Source: Sphagnum magellanicum
Lineage: Eukaryota; Streptophyta; Sphagnopsida; Sphagnales; Sphagnaceae
Assembly: GCA_021904315.1 (NCBI GenBank)
Contig: CM038909.1
Span: 23,908,212-23,972,211 of the forward strand
DNA: 64,000 nucleotides
Reading direction: 5' to 3'
A model generated the notes under the pieces. It had not been told where the DNA came from, did no database searches, and worked only from the letters and a program-made list of their open reading frames with translations. Below are positions 1 to 13,055 of the stretch, in pieces. Numbering within the stretch: position 1 is the stretch's first letter; the number at the start of each line of letters is the position of its first letter. The translations under genes were made by a program, and so were the position numbers.

Positions 1-840
1 GAGCATCTCCAGAGGTGCTCAGTATGTGACCCTGCAAAAATCTCTCACATCCAGGTTGTACTTATTTACTCTTCCAACGCCACCCATCGCATCTTTTTTT
101 GTTTGCAAAATAATTCAGATCCTCGAAGGTTTGGGAAAGCCAAAGTTTGTTCACTGGGTAAACTTGTATCAGCAAGCTAGAGAGCAAAACACATATCTCA
201 TGATGATTGTCAGGAAGAGCATCTCCCCCTTCCTTTCCTTAGCTGAAATTTCACCAGAACATGAAGCATTCAGCTTTTTTGCCTCATGAATTGCTATTGC
301 CTCAAAAATGTAGGAAGCTCGATTCATCATTTTCCTGCAGACTCACTCTGGTCATGAAATCAAAGGCCAAGTTACACAAAATTTCCTTCAGCTCCATATG
401 CCAACCAAGCGTTGTCCTTGGTTCCAGCTTTCAACAAAACCTGATAGACTTTACTCTTCAATTCTTCACATCGGTCTGCATAAAGAGAGTTGTTACTCTT
501 CAATTCTTCAGATCTGAATTATACACTAGTCCAAAGGACGCCAAACAACGCCTTCCCTTCCTCTTCCACTCAGCATTTCTATGATAAAAGAGCCAGAGGT
601 CTTCCTAAGGCCCTGGAATCTATCCTGTGGAACACCTGTAGTTGCACAGCTTCCACATAATCTCACACGGACGTTGAAGCGACCACATGCTTCATACCAG
701 CAGGCTGCTGCTCAATCTTCATTCCAAATTCCTTGCAGCAATTTGAACACTACAGGTATAATTCCAACAAGGGTGAAGGAACCAATCACCAAATCTCTTT
801 AGGATTTGTGAAACAAAAAAGCAAGTAGATACCAGAATAT
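1..840. repeat. Duplicated segment, copy A
   Basis: This stretch aligns by eye, in the same orientation, with 30385-31520. Shared landmarks are a GTTTGCAAAA block, TTTTTTGCCTCAT, CATGAAATCAAAGGCCAA and TAGTTGCAYAGCTTCCACAT. Positions 1-88 match the left end of the MITE at 30385-30743, but the rest of that MITE is missing here, so copy A carries an internal deletion or a solo end. The reverse strand of both copies reads in short stretches like a decayed protein (for example a Y/H-N-x-DLKN-x-RVT stretch). No family is recognised and no intact gene is present. The left boundary is outside the window. Confidence 0.6.
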
Positions 841-2439
841 TGGCTTCAATCTAAATTACCATTCACACAAAGTGTTAAGTCAATGGTGACTCCGTGTTAA
901 GAACCGCATTTCAAGATTACTATTCACATGTGAAATGTTTGGTAACACAATTTCCTATGTGGCATCCTACATGGCATGCAAACATTAAATCTTCAGAAAA
1001 TTGTAGATTTACAAAGAAAAATGTAGTGTTATGTATATGGCCCAAATAATTCAATGCTAGCAAACAATTAATCATTGCTCACCAAAGGTGTAGCTCTCAT
1101 CCATGATTAAGAAGGTCCATCAAAGACAAAAAACGAAGGAAAGAAGAAATTAGCATGTTCATATGCATCAATTGAAGTCTAATTGAGGAAACCATGGCAA
1201 TTTAATTGAAAGCATGGGGAGGTATTAGCTTTCATCAATGTAAAGTGGGATGAACATGCTAGATTTTTGGACAATGTTAACCCTTGTGATTAGTTTGAGA
1301 CGATGGTAACAAAATGGAAAAAAATCTTTGTGATGGTGATGAATGTTAGTCTTTCTTTGCACATGAAAAATGACCTGGCCTACAAAGACAAATGGGGATC
1401 CATTTTTAAAAAATTCAAAAAAAAATTTAATCATATGTTAGGAATAGCTCAAAATGAAAACTATTGGGCTATGAGTATGCAAGACAAGATTTCACACCAT
1501 CTACCATGGTTTTATGTTAAAATTCATGGGAAAGAGACCAATGTTTAGTCCTCTACACACCCAAGATCTAATGTAAGATGCAAACAACATTCACCATCCA
1601 GGACTCAAACTCATTGTTAATGAACCAATAGGTCTCAATGGCAGTGGCATAAAGATAGAGTAAGTTTTTCTTGAGTATGAAGATTTGTCAAGAGTTGAGG
1701 ATAGTTGGGGATTTGGGAAAGAAATTTTAAGCCTTGATCAAACTATAAGCCCACAAACCATAATGCCACTTCAACATTCATAATCTTTCTAAGAAGTGAT
1801 TCACAAAGCTATGGCAAACCTTGGAAACATCCCAATGTAAAGTCCAATGTAAGTTGTAAAAAAAACACCATTAAAGACCCCAATGAAGACCCTTATGCAC
1901 ACTAGAGTCAAGACTTTAACACATAAGCTTGAAACATTGAATTCCATAAAAAAAATCACAATGTAAGATATGGAGGAGAAAGGAATGTTGACAACATTGG
2001 TGTAAAATGCAAGTATTCGTCCACACAAAAAAACATTGTTGAAACCACAAAATGGGGAATTCATTAGTTAGTGGATTCTATCCAACAAATGCATGAGATA
2101 AGCTTGGTTTTGAAGGAGAAAAGATCAAAGCTTCAAGAGAATATTGTAGATAAGTAGTTAAACTACTACAAAGGTATGTAAATTCTAAACCTCTTTGATG
2201 ATTTTGTTAAAGGATTTTATCTTTTGAGATGGATGCTCAACTCCTTGTGCATTGCATCATTAAACCATTTTTACCCTTCAATTGTAGATGTTTGTTGACT
2301 TCAATTGTATCAAACATCCTTTGTGCCATGTCCAGTTTTGGATTTTGCTACATCTCAAAAATAATAACCCACATCAATCTTTCAATTGTAGTTTGAGTCT
2401 AAAATCATAATAAATTATGTAATAAACAACAAATGGTGA

Positions 2440-3000
2440 AAGCATCCAATAGAAATGCAACATATAATTTAGTTTTGGTAAGGAATTCCTTAAAGGTTTC
2501 TTGAAAATGCATTCTCCATGACATAGTAGCCTTGTTTATGCTTCCAATTATACAACAATTCCAAAATTGTATGTTGTCCTTCTTTTTTGGAAGGAGTCAT
2601 ACCAAGTGATGAGTGGATAACCTTTGTTATTTAAAAGATAAGGTGGAAAACCATGTTGAAAGGTTAAATTGTTAGATGTGACCAAAGCATGATAATGTGC
2701 ATTTCTATAAATTGCAAATCTACACAATACTTTAGAATCATTCACACTTCCAAGAAGACCCACAAAGACATTAATAAATTTTTTCTTACAATCTACTAAA
2801 GCTTGTGCTACCACACTATACCCACCAAAATTGTGACAATAATAGCCTTTGAAATATACAAAAGGTATAACAATAGATATATGAATGCCATCAATGGCAC
2901 CTTGCACATTTGGAAGACCTCACCAAACTTGAAATTCATCAACAAGAAGTTTCATTACTTTTCCCCAAGGCCAAGAAATTAAAAACCTATATTAAAAAAT
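2440..3000 (-). pseudogene. PIF/Harbinger transposase (DDE_Tnp_4) fragment
   Basis: The minus strand reads a GLPNVQGAIDGIHI block, then a YY-x-N-x-GGYSVVAQALVD block, then VGLLGSVNDSKVL, then a GYPLITW block. These are the classic DDE_Tnp_4 landmarks: the first catalytic Asp in AIDGxHI and the second in GSVNDSKVL. Further along, in another frame, VMENAF matches the VVENAF motif that holds the catalytic Glu. The longest uninterrupted stretch is 2907-2548. An in-frame stop lies just before GLPNVQ, and the frame changes after GIVV, so the enzyme is broken. Normally this protein excises and inserts PIF/Harbinger elements at TTA/TAA sites. Confidence 0.8.
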
Positions 3001-3578
3001 GAATGCATCAACAAACTCATGCAAAATTAAAGATACTATAGACTTTCCTATGTCAAAGAGTTCACTACACAAGGAAATTGACACCCTGAACTAGGTTATA
3101 GATGGAACAACAAACACAAATTTCTATAGGTATGGACTTGTGGTAGGTGGTGTCTTACTTTTAAAAAGTGGGTTGTAAATGATCTACAATGCTGAACATA
3201 ATCATTTTGTTCGTGTGGAAGTTTTCTAGTTACTTCATAGAATTGTGTCAACAAAATCTAGAAAACCACGTAATGTTCTTGGGCTTGACCTAATGACCCA
3301 ATTCTTGTGACAACAAATTCAAAGAAACGAAAGCCAAAGCTCATGCCATGCAACAAAAGTAAGAAGAATCCTAGAGTGTTGCTCAATTGGTGGAAGGAAG
3401 TTGGGGTTGAAGAAGGGCACTAAGCTTATAGCTTTTGTTGCAAAAAACAAATTTTCCTAAATACATCAATCAACAAGGCAATGCATATTGTGAAAAGAAT
3501 GTAATCTATTTTAGTATCCATGGACAATTCAAGGAAAGACATAATGAAAAAACAAAAAGAAATAAGAAGGAAAGATAA

Positions 3579-3770
3579 GCGTTGCTTGGAATTAGTGCAC
3601 AAAGCTTAAAGGAGAAGAACCCCTAGAATGCCACTTGGAGTCAATGCACAAAGCTCAAGAGAAAAGAATTGCTAGAGCGCTAAGCTTGGAGTTAGTGCAT
3701 AAAGCTCAAAAGAGAAGAACTTGTAGAGTGTTGCTTGGAGTTAGTGTGCAAAACTCACAAAAGAGAGCAA
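3579..3770. repeat. Minisatellite, period about 50 bp, about 4 units
   Basis: Four degenerate units of the form GCTTGGAGTTAGTGCACAAAGCTC followed by AAxAGAAGAACxxCTAGAG begin near 3580, 3630, 3680 and 3731. They lie inside the PIF/Harbinger relic, upstream of its transposase. No coding role is visible. Confidence 0.7.
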
Positions 3771-4175
3771 AACATAGCAAACTGTTGAGAGCATTGTAGA
3801 GAGGAAGAACTACTACAGAGAGGAAGAACTGTTGAAAGCACATCAAGAAAACAAAGCTCCAGAATGAAGAGAAGAAGAAAACACTTGGAGCTTGTAGGAA
3901 TGGGGGTGGGGGATGGGAAAAAGAAGTGACAGTGAGAAAAAAAAAAGTTAAAAGATAAGAGCTAATACCATTGACCCTCTGTGTGAACTTAAAATGATGT
4001 GTTGATGGTACGTTGAGGGTATCAAAGATACCTAGCACCCTGTTTGAGCTCCTCATTTCTTCTAACGGCCTATTGTAAGGTAGCCGACTTTGAGATGTAA
4101 CTTTGTGATAGATGTTAGGCTAATGTTAGGCAGCTAACCCTAGAGAGCCCTAACACTATGTGTGAACATAGCATA

Positions 4176-6849
4176 TTAAGATACAGAAACAAAACCAAGA
4201 CACTTGTCACTTGATTTTCAATGCTTGGGCAGAATGGAATTATGCAACCAGAATGAGAGCTAACGTGTGAAGAAAGCTCCAGGGATAGGAGGGCATGAAA
4301 AGAAAAGACAAATTTGGCTAAAACCAGTGCTGGCCGTTATGGCATTTAGGCAGGTTCAGGTGATAGGTCAGGTTCTATGGGTTTTTTTTTTTGGTGAAAA
4401 ATCACCAAAAGGCCACACTGCCCAGATTTTCTGACAAAATCCCCTTTTTTTCTTAAAAACAATTCGTCACATGTATGCCTATAGGGTACACTTTAATGCT
4501 CCTGGAGAAAACTATCATCAGTTAGGCGAATTATGACTGAATCGCCTAATTATGACTGAATCTATGTGGGGATACTCGTGAGTACTGCAACACTTAAAAA
4601 CTGAAAAAAAATGACCGCTATGGACCAGAAGTTTCTAATTATCTTGAAGTCACCATTGGAACCTGACCAGGGAGTTGATCATTTTACAAAATTGAGTTAG
4701 AACCTTAATTGGTGATGCTACCTTGTCCTAAATAGATTCAAGTTATTTAGGTACATAAGTAAAATTTCATTATAAATATATTAAACTTGAGCTCACATTT
4801 TAAGCAAGTTATATTACAATTTGATTGGTTGTACATAATAAATATTATATAATCTTTATTTTGAATTATGTCTATTAGTTGAACAAATAAATATTGCACA
4901 ATTTTTTTTTGAGTTAAATTGTGTAATGAAGATGGAACCGAACCTGATCTTAAATGGAATCAGCTGCAAATTCTTTGTGAAAATGACCAGAATTTAAAGT
5001 TTTAGAAATCCAAAAATTTGATCTCAAGATAAAAGCAAAAGCTTCATTAGGAAAAAAAAAAAAAAAACAGCTGGAACCAAGATCAAAGGTTCCTTTTGAA
5101 ATCAAGAGCCAGACAACACTAGTATATTAAACTGGATATAAGGTTTAACAAATAAGGATCCTTTTCTATTCTTGGCTAATTACTGGAATTTACCATAAAA
5201 AACTGGTGAATTTGGGTCACTGTTACATGGAGCTATGCTTTGTTATAGATCAAAATTAAAAAGTTCAGTCGAAATTTGGAGAAATCCCGCCCCCCTCCAA
5301 AAAAATCAGTGGTAACTAGTTCTTTTTTTCAAAAACTTTTGCCCATGACAAATTTTTTTTTCTCATATAAAAATGAATAAGCTTATTTAATTTGTGAGAA
5401 AATTTTGGCAAGTTTTTTTCATGGAAAAATTGAAAAAAAATTCCTGCTAATAACATAGGTAGGTAATTTGACTGCAAAATGAAAATTGATCCAAAAACAA
5501 ATGTACTTGATCTGGGTCTCCAGTTGTCACCCACACTTTGGTTTCATGTACAAGTCAGTATTTTGCACCACATCTTACATTGGTGTGAAGTCTGGACCAG
5601 TATGGGGCAGGCATTTGATTTTTGTAATACCCACATCAGTTTCAGATATTTGAAAATTTTCAGAATCAAAGAACTGGCAGGGCCAACTATTTGAAAAAAA
5701 ATCAGATTCAAAGAACTGTTGATTCTAGGTATTTCAAAGAAGCGCTGGGTTTCATGAAAGAACTGACAAATGCCCCATGGTTTTAGGTGGATATTTCATT
5801 TCTTTCAAAAGAATTGGAAACTACAGTTATGTATAATAACCAGGTATTTGATTTTCTGAAAACCGTGATCATATATCAAAACTATGTATGTGCTTTTTTT
5901 GGTAATCACAGGTACATATCAAAACCAGGTATTTGATTTGCTTAAACCACAGTTATCAACTTTGATACCCGGGTTGGTACCCAGGGTTTGGTTCAATTCC
6001 TGCCCCTCTGAGAGGGACGACAGTCTGGACCAGCTATTCTGTGAATTTTAATTTAAGGAAAACAACATGAAATACAGGTAGGTCTACAGCTGTCACCTAC
6101 ACATTGGGTTCATGATTAAGCCAATTTTTCTTTGAAAAAAGCCTTCACTGATGCCAAGTCTCTTTCGTCTGGTGTTTGGGCAGAGCCAATAAACAACCAA
6201 CAAGTGTTTCTTTTTGAGAATGTTCTTTCACAATAGAGTTTAGCATGTTTACATCAACAACACTGGTGGATAGGACTCAGGAAGCTGGGATCTTAGTTGG
6301 TACAATTCAATCTGCTTCAATGATCAAATTCTTTTAAATGATTTTTCAATTTGGGAAGTTCTATTCTTTTTAATATTCATCAAAGACCAAATTTAAGGGT
6401 TTTGGACTACAGACTTTTTCTAACTTTTCCAATTATTTAACGTTTAACAAATGACATTGTAAATTTCTTGAAGCAGCATTATATTTTAGAGGTTGCAGTG
6501 CACAGCAAAGGGTATCATCCAAAATGAGCATTTATAACACATTTTTCTACTCAATTTAACCCTAAATCCAAGGAATAGTGCAAAAATATTTACAATGATT
6601 GATGGCTTAACACAGCCATTTGGCTACAAGCCAATTACAATTCATCTCCCATTCAAGGAATAATCTCTTTCCAAATTGAATGATGATAGTTGTAGGTTTG
6701 AAGTATGGAGATGTAGATCTATGTAAACTCAACTCAATTGGAAACTTTAAAGTTGTTCACCACAGTATTTTAAATCGTGAAAATTTAATATTATCTTGCA
6801 TTTTGATCTCTCAAATTTGTATTATTTTGGATTCTTGTTGCTCAACATA
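4176..6849. other. AT-rich intergenic DNA, no gene recognised
   Basis: No protein family, RNA gene or clear transposon end was recognised. There is a weak internal duplication: GGTCTCCAGTTGTCACCCAC near 5515 resembles GGTCTACAGCTGTCACCTAC near 6089, and AGTCTGGACCAG recurs at about 5589 and 6021. A GGTTCAATTCC block near 5990 looks like an RNA-polymerase-III B box but has no matching A box. Confidence 0.5.
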
Positions 6850-7409
6850 GAGCAACTTCGGCAGTGCTCAGTATGCGACCCTCAAATTAAAATTGGATGC
6901 AGAATGTCAGCACATGTGGCCTTTGGCTCAGCAAAATACTTTTTGCCCATCAGTTTTTCCCCAGTTTGCTGAGGGTGGTGAAGGCCACAGCAAAGCCTGC
7001 CAGAGAGGAAAATAATAAAGTTGATCTGACTGCCTCTCCTTGTTTCTGGTTGGCCACTCATAATGATGGGTTCAGGTGGTTTGTTATTACCGTAGTACCT
7101 TGGCCATTTCAACACATGTCCTTTGAATAATTAATTAATTTTGAAATTTTCATTTCAATTCCTAAGTATTCACTATTTTCCTTCACAATATTTTTTGATT
7201 TGGAAGAAATATCTTTTGAAAATTTCAACATTTTTGTAAATAATATAATTAGTGTCGAATTGGCCAAGGTACTAGGCTAGTAGTGTCCCATGTATTTACA
7301 GTCCCAGTTTAGTTTTATGGGTGATGTTATAAAAATCTCTCACATAATTAAACTTGAATGTGAGAAATATTTTTGCAGGGTCAGATACAGAGCACCTTCT
7401 GAGATGCTC
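6850..7409. mobile_element. MITE family A (GAGCATCTC termini), full-length-looking copy
   Basis: Both ends carry the same degenerate inverted repeat: GAGCAACTTCGGCAGTGCTC then AGTATGCGACCCT on the left, and AGGGTCAGATACAGAGCACC then TTCTGAGATGCTC on the right. The right half also has the internal landmark CTCTCACAT/ATGTGAGAAATATTTTTGC shared with copies at 1-88 and 30385-30743. A second MITE (7088-7282) is nested inside. No coding capacity was found. The superfamily is not assigned, and a clean target-site duplication is not visible here. Confidence 0.65.
7088..7282. mobile_element. MITE family B nested in MITE family A
   Basis: Inverted ends GTAGTACCTTGGCC (left) and GGCCAAGGTACTAG (right) enclose about 190 bp of AT-rich DNA. 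A second copy, at 61076-61270, has the same length and internal blocks (AACACATG then AATAATTAATTA then TTTTGAAATTT). This makes it a real repeat family and dates its insertion after that of the host MITE. Confidence 0.7.
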
Positions 7410-8239
7410 TTTATCATTTAGGATAGATATTCCGTGTAAGAGCATTGCCACCAGCAACTGCAATTTAATCCTCAACAGAATTCATTGCATCCGGTTCGAA
7501 GTTGAAAGAACTCTCCCAGCCTCACGAATAACCCTGAAATATTAAGTGAAACACTATTAAAGTCTCATCACTTGAGCCAATCATTATACTTGACCCTTCC
7601 AAAAAATCAAAAACATAGATTTCCTGTTTTCTATTCCGTTCCAGTGTCTTGGAGGTGCCCTAAATAATGTGGGCAGGCTGAGGGAAACAAGCTCTTCGCA
7701 GTGAACTTCCTAAATCTCATTGCTTTACTTCATCCAATTAATGTGGTGGGCATGTTCTAACAATACTTTTAACCTTCAAAACTTTGTATCAAAAGATGCC
7801 TTCAAGAGAAGGACATATGGATTTACAATTTGCAATATTGATGGCAGTGTTTCTTTTCCTGGCAAATTTTAGCCAAATCACTACCTCAAAGATTGAAGAA
7901 AAGGGGATAATTATGGGTAATTCATCAAATTTCCATTGGTGAAGCAAAAAATTCACAAGAGAGAGCCCACCAAAAATAGACACTTGTTGCCATTGCATGC
8001 CATTTTGTATGTGTCAAATTACTCCTATGTAGGATTAAGGTTTGTCAATTTCAGTCTTCCCCAAGAAAAAAGAATCGACTCTTTCTCATCAACTCCTTTC
8101 ATCTTCAGCTTTGCCATCTCTGTTCATTAATTAAAACATGCCATCACCAAAAATTCAATTACAATGGAGTTTCGACTACTAGAGCATTCAACGACAATGG
8201 AGCTTCAATCAGTTCATGATTTGTGCTTTAAAGTATTAT

Positions 8240-8277
<38 letters not shown>

Positions 8278-9447
8278 GTAAAAGACACAAGCCATTATGA
8301 CTAAGGTAATTGGAGATTTGAGGACTATGGTATTTGTGATTACAATTCAAAATATAATTATTGGTCTTTGCCACAACTCTAAATGCACTATATTCATGGC
8401 AATCATAAATGTTTTTTACAATTACAAATGTAATCATATATGTAGTTGTATTTTTCACATTTTGACGTAGTAAGTTCTTTTGAAAAAAGAACAAATTGAT
8501 AGGCATTAGACACTTTACTAGGCTGAAAGGCTATGGCCTACAAAATGTTGCAGCCTAAAGCTCTCCACAAAACTATACCCTCCTTGAATCCCTTGATTCA
8601 TACTGATTTTAAGTGAAACATAAGCACAAATAATTGTTGTTTCATCATTAGAAGGTGTTTTGATAGAAAATCTAGTCATTGAACTTTTTTGGGGAGTATG
8701 GTGGCAAACAGTAATACTTTGGGTTGGTAGAGAAATCTTGCTGATTTTTTTCCCAGTAGCTCACATTCAAATTATTTAATTGATGTAGCATTTTAGACCT
8801 TTCAATGGTTCGATCAAATTCAAATTTCATACATTTTGCAAGCTTTTTTGGTTACCACCTAGGTAAGTTCAACATACAAACACATAGCTCATAGAAGTCA
8901 TGATGCAATGAAATTACAAATGGTAAACACTAATATGCTAACATTGTTTCATTCTAGAATTTTGTATTCAAACATGTTATCTTCAAACATATAAAGTCTA
9001 TTTAACAACAATTATAGAACTTAGAGGTCAAACTTAACCAAAAATGCATTTCAAAATACATATCTACACAATTATGATTTCTACAATGAGATCAAAGCAT
9101 AGTTGGGGTATTACATAGGTTCGTCTCCTTTTATATCTATTGGACCCCCTCAATTAAACATGTTGTAATTTAATGGCACATTCATATTGCAAGTTTAATT
9201 TTCTTCACAGATAGATGTATTACTAAAGTACTATTCTATGCATAGCATGTCAAATTTCAACAAGTTTTAAAATTCCTACCAAATCTTAAAGAAAAATCCA
9301 AAACTTTGTCTTCTAAAGAAGTTCAAGGACAAAATAAGGAATGTCTTAAACAAAATTTTGCCCAAAATTCTTACCACAAACATCTTAAGTACTAATGTAC
9401 ATAAAATGTATGAGTGTGACAAAAACCAAGTGCCTTATTGCAATGTA
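7410..9447. other. AT-rich intergenic DNA
   Basis: No gene or element was recognised apart from the TA microsatellite at 8243-8274. Short open frames are present but show no family motifs or start context worth calling. Confidence 0.5.
8243..8274. repeat. (TA)16 microsatellite
   Basis: An uninterrupted run of TA dinucleotides, preceded by ATTATTATT. Confidence 0.98.
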
Positions 9448-10828
9448 CGGTGAAAGCATGGTCAAATAAACAACCTTTGTACCTTGTTACAAAAACTTAC
9501 AAGTAGACACAAAAGGTTTTTGATGCATTGAAAGTAAAATTATTATTTTATTCAATGATTAATATGAAAATAATCTTTCACTTTAATATTATAATTTTTA
9601 AAAATGAATATCTTCATACAAATTTAAATAGATTTTACAAAAATTACATTTACTTGCAAAAAGTTTTCAATCTTGTAAAATGGGTTGCAAGTAGATGAAA
9701 TATTGAAATTTTTTTACTTTTAAATTAATGGAGCCTTAAAAAATACGTGGGTACTATAATCATAACACAAAACTTCTAGTGTAAAAGTAGGTTTGAAGGG
9801 TGAAAATAGACTACATGGGGGTTAAAAATGTTGTCACATTGTACTATTTTTCAAGGGAATTCATGTTTGAATTTCAACCATAGTAATTTTGGAGCATATT
9901 TTTCCAAATTTTTTGCATAATATGATAAACCATAACACAAAGAATTCAATTAAAAAGAAAATTCCTTTTTCCAACTTATATTATGTGATTCCAAAATATA
10001 TTTGTGGCAAGAAATTGTACATCACTATGTATTAAAAAATGCAAATATACTCAAAAAATGATTGAAATGATTTTTAGTCTTAATGAAATTTTTAAAATTT
10101 ATTGGACATTGTGATTCCGTATAAGTAGAATAAGTTTGTGAGCCATGTGAAAAGTTTGATAATTATCATATCACAAATGGTTGTTTTTGGGGGTGATGAC
10201 CATAAGTATGTGGTAAATTAACATTTTGACAAACTATCACTTTCAAATGAAAGATGACAAGATATGTGAGGTGGGCTATTTTTTTAATTTCATTTTAAAC
10301 ATTTTTTGGTTGACTAATTCAAATCCAAACCAATTGCAATCCAAAAATAAAAATAGGCTTTGTTTCACTGCATATACCATAAATATATCCATTATTCCTT
10401 GAATTTAATCCTTAAAATTTTTTTTTTCCTCAAATAATATTAGATATCATTAATTTTGTGAAAATTAAAATATCCAACCCAAACATCAAAAATGAAATTG
10501 AAAATTAAATGTAACACATTTTGCAGAAATATATATTAAATACATGTCATGAAAGTGCCCAAAATGGCCCCCCATAATGTGAATTCACCTTGAAAACCAA
10601 ATTGACCCTATCATGTTCAAATCTACTTTTCACTTAATTTATGATACCAAAATTTTTCAAATTTTGTATTCAACTTATTATAAACTAAATGGAAGGCCAT
10701 GGTTTTTCAAATTTCTACTTTGACAAATTGGTATTCTACTTTCATGTGTTTATTTCAAAAATTATGTGATTTTCAAATTGCATTTTGAGCACAACATTTT
10801 TCTAATATATTTTACCATGCTTTCACCC
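9448..10828. mobile_element. TIR element, family C (GGTGAAAGCATGG termini)
   Basis: The left end reads CGGTGAAAGCATGGTCAAAT. The right end, reversed, reads GGGTGAAAGCATGGTAAAAT, so the inverted repeat is about 20 bp. TA flanks both ends (9446-9447 and 10829-10830), compatible with a TA target duplication. The 1.38-kb interior is AT-rich and I see no transposase, so this is a non-autonomous element. Related termini occur near 22469, 32706, 34496, 36377 and 36606. Confidence 0.6.
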
Positions 10829-11759
10829 TATAAAAAGTTTTTTGAAATAAAATTTCTGGGAATTTTGGGCTATTGATAGATATGGCCACATTTGGTAAGT
10901 TTTACTATTTTTACTTTCATAAGTGAAAATAATAAATATTTTAAAAGCATTTATAAAATTTGAAACAAAATTATTTCATTTGACATGAAAAAAACAAGAA
11001 ATCTAAAACAAGTCTTAGGAAAAGTGAAAAAAAGGCGAATTTGAGAATCCTAGTAATGAGTCTTTAGTGTTTCAAAGGGGTTTCCCCAATCATGCTTGGA
11101 TCCAATATTTGAAAACATAATTAGACCATCATATAATGTGGATATAAAAATATGAAAATAAAATCATATTGTAGATTTATCCTTATTCTTTCTCATCAAA
11201 GTTATTCTCTAACTTTAACATGAGTTTCTCCATATTTCAAAACTACTTCCTTTATTTTTTATCATAATTTTTCATTATGTTGTAATGTAATACTCTTTAA
11301 TCATCAACAACACTTTTCTAAAAATCCTCTTCAAATCCTCACCATAAACTTCAATTTGAATCAATCCTCATAAGTCTTAATCCTATGTAATAATCTTCTT
11401 ACTCCTTTGTCCACCCTATCAAATGTTAGTACTACCTTTGTCTAGTCTATCCAACAAGGATGGCATGGTTCTACCCTTAACATTACCCCCCCTATAATTT
11501 GGATTTTGTCTTCAAAATCTTGTGCATGGAAAAGTACGAAAATACATTGGCAAGAATAAGTACAGACTCATCCTACTATTCAAAATTGACTAACTATTCT
11601 ACCTCACTCAATACTATAGTTAGAGTTGTCAAAACCAACATGACATGCCCATTTTGTGTTGAGCATCACGACAGTATCTATCCTAACACATCTGTCAAGA
11701 CGAACAAGAAAATCCTTGGTCATACTTGGCCTACCCCCATTATGATTAGTGACTGAAAA
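10829..11759. other. AT-rich DNA with a possible LTR-retroelement edge
   Basis: Most of this stretch shows nothing recognisable. Near 11470-11520 the minus strand has a purine-rich run (TAGGGGGGGTAA) just after a sequence reading like the end of a Ty3/gypsy-type polyprotein, resembling a polypurine tract beside a 3' LTR. No paired LTR was found. If real, it is an old, broken fragment. Confidence 0.2.
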
Positions 11760-12068
11760 TGGGTGTCATTATGGCCTTGCCATTTGAATGAAAGAATATC
11801 TTAAAACAAAAGAAGAATTATGGAAATTCCAATATTTCACCATGGAAAGATTATGGAAAAATGTAATTTTCAAAAAAACAATTCCATAAAAGAAACCAAA
11901 CTCCCTCAAGATATCACAACTCTACCATTAATCCCAAGTTTCTACACAATTCAAAATATCATCTTTCAAAAATCCTCACATAAAAATAGACCTACTACAT
12001 GGGGTCCAAAATTTGTTAAGTTACTATGCTCTATAATGAATCTAAGCACAATATCCTTGCCTTGGTAG
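11760..12068 (-). repeat. Dispersed repeat D, copy 1
   Basis: The reverse complement matches 52005-52260 over most of its length, starting with CCAAGGCAAGGATATTGTG and TTAGATTCATTATAGAG and ending near GGCAAGGCCA. The two copies are about 40 kb apart in opposite orientation. The family and the full element boundaries are unknown. Confidence 0.65.
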
Positions 12069-13055
12069 GCAATGCTAAAAGAAAATGAAAACCAAAATAA
12101 AAGTATACAAAATGAATGTCTTATAAAGTTTGCATTAATAAATGTTACTATAAATGAATTCTTATTGACTCTTTTTCATTATTAATGTCTATCAATTATG
12201 AGAGCATTTATTGAAAGAAATTATCAATGATAAGTCTAATCATCCATAATTCAAAAATTTATAAAATAGATGTGCAATACTTGTGTAAAATTGTATATGA
12301 TCATTGTATTTTATGTTATAAAGAACCCATCATTGTTATAAAATATAGATTTAGACACAAATTTCAAATGTGTAAAGAGGGTGGATTCACAAATCTCAAA
12401 TTTGATTAAACATGACAACATGATTCACTTACAAAATTGGGTTTTATAAAATCAACAAATCTAAAACATGTCATTTTTTAAAGATCATGCAAGTTACACC
12501 ATATTCCATATCTAACAATTAAAAATTATTTATGGCTACCTTCATTAACACTCTTCAGGTGTAGTTTAATTGTATGGGGGCCCCATCAATGTGCGCATGA
12601 CATGTTGAATAGGTTTTTGTGCTTCTGGATTTGGGTCATACATGTCATGCATTAGTTTCCCAAATGACATCTTGGTTGAATTGTCCACAAAATATTCTAC
12701 ATCTCAATCATCACCCCATGACATTTGTTAGTCTACCCATCAAATATGCTTCAAATTTCAATGTTGTGGCATGTTGTTTGGTCATTTTTCGAGGGGGAAT
12801 TTGTAGTTCTTAATTTGCTATAAACAAAAATAAATAAATTTGGGGCAACCCACCAACACATTGTTTTTTTTGTGTTGGTGGCATTTTACTACTTTGTAGA
12901 CCCGTACAATGATGATGTCACCTTTTACAAGCACCCAACTTCACCTCGATTGCACATGTGCCTATGCATACAACATTTGGTTTGTTTACTAAAAATGCAA
13001 CATCATATTGCCCTTTGATAAGTTGTTATGCAAAATTCCACAATGACGTACTTGC
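12069..13055. other. AT-rich DNA with unassigned transposon-like debris
   Basis: From about 12550 both strands show short protein-like stretches of higher complexity than the surroundings, but none could be tied to a family. No host gene was recognised. Confidence 0.35.

Larger units (their letters stand above)
855..4175 (-). mobile_element. Degenerate PIF/Harbinger DNA transposon
   Basis: A minus-strand DDE transposase relic (2440-3000) sits between imperfect inverted ends. On the left, CATTCACACAAAGTGTTAAG starts near 867. On the right, TAACACTATGTGTGAA lies near 4150-4166. A TTA occurs beside each end, as expected for the 3-bp TTA target of PIF/Harbinger elements, but spacing to the inverted repeats differs between the ends, so the exact boundaries are uncertain. 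The second (Myb-like) ORF that autonomous members usually carry was not recognised. The 5' part of the element contains a minisatellite (3579-3770). The element is clearly inactive. Confidence 0.55.

Noticed and set aside
5980-6010. B-box-like GGTTCAATTCC suggesting a tRNA or SINE
   Set aside because: No A box at the right distance and no acceptor-stem pairing.
8243-8274. TA run as an origin or regulatory element
   Set aside because: A plain microsatellite with no supporting context.
11470-11520. Polypurine tract and gypsy-like polyprotein end as a firm LTR element
   Set aside because: Only a short suggestive stretch; no paired LTRs or clear pol domains were seen, so it is kept as a low-confidence note.
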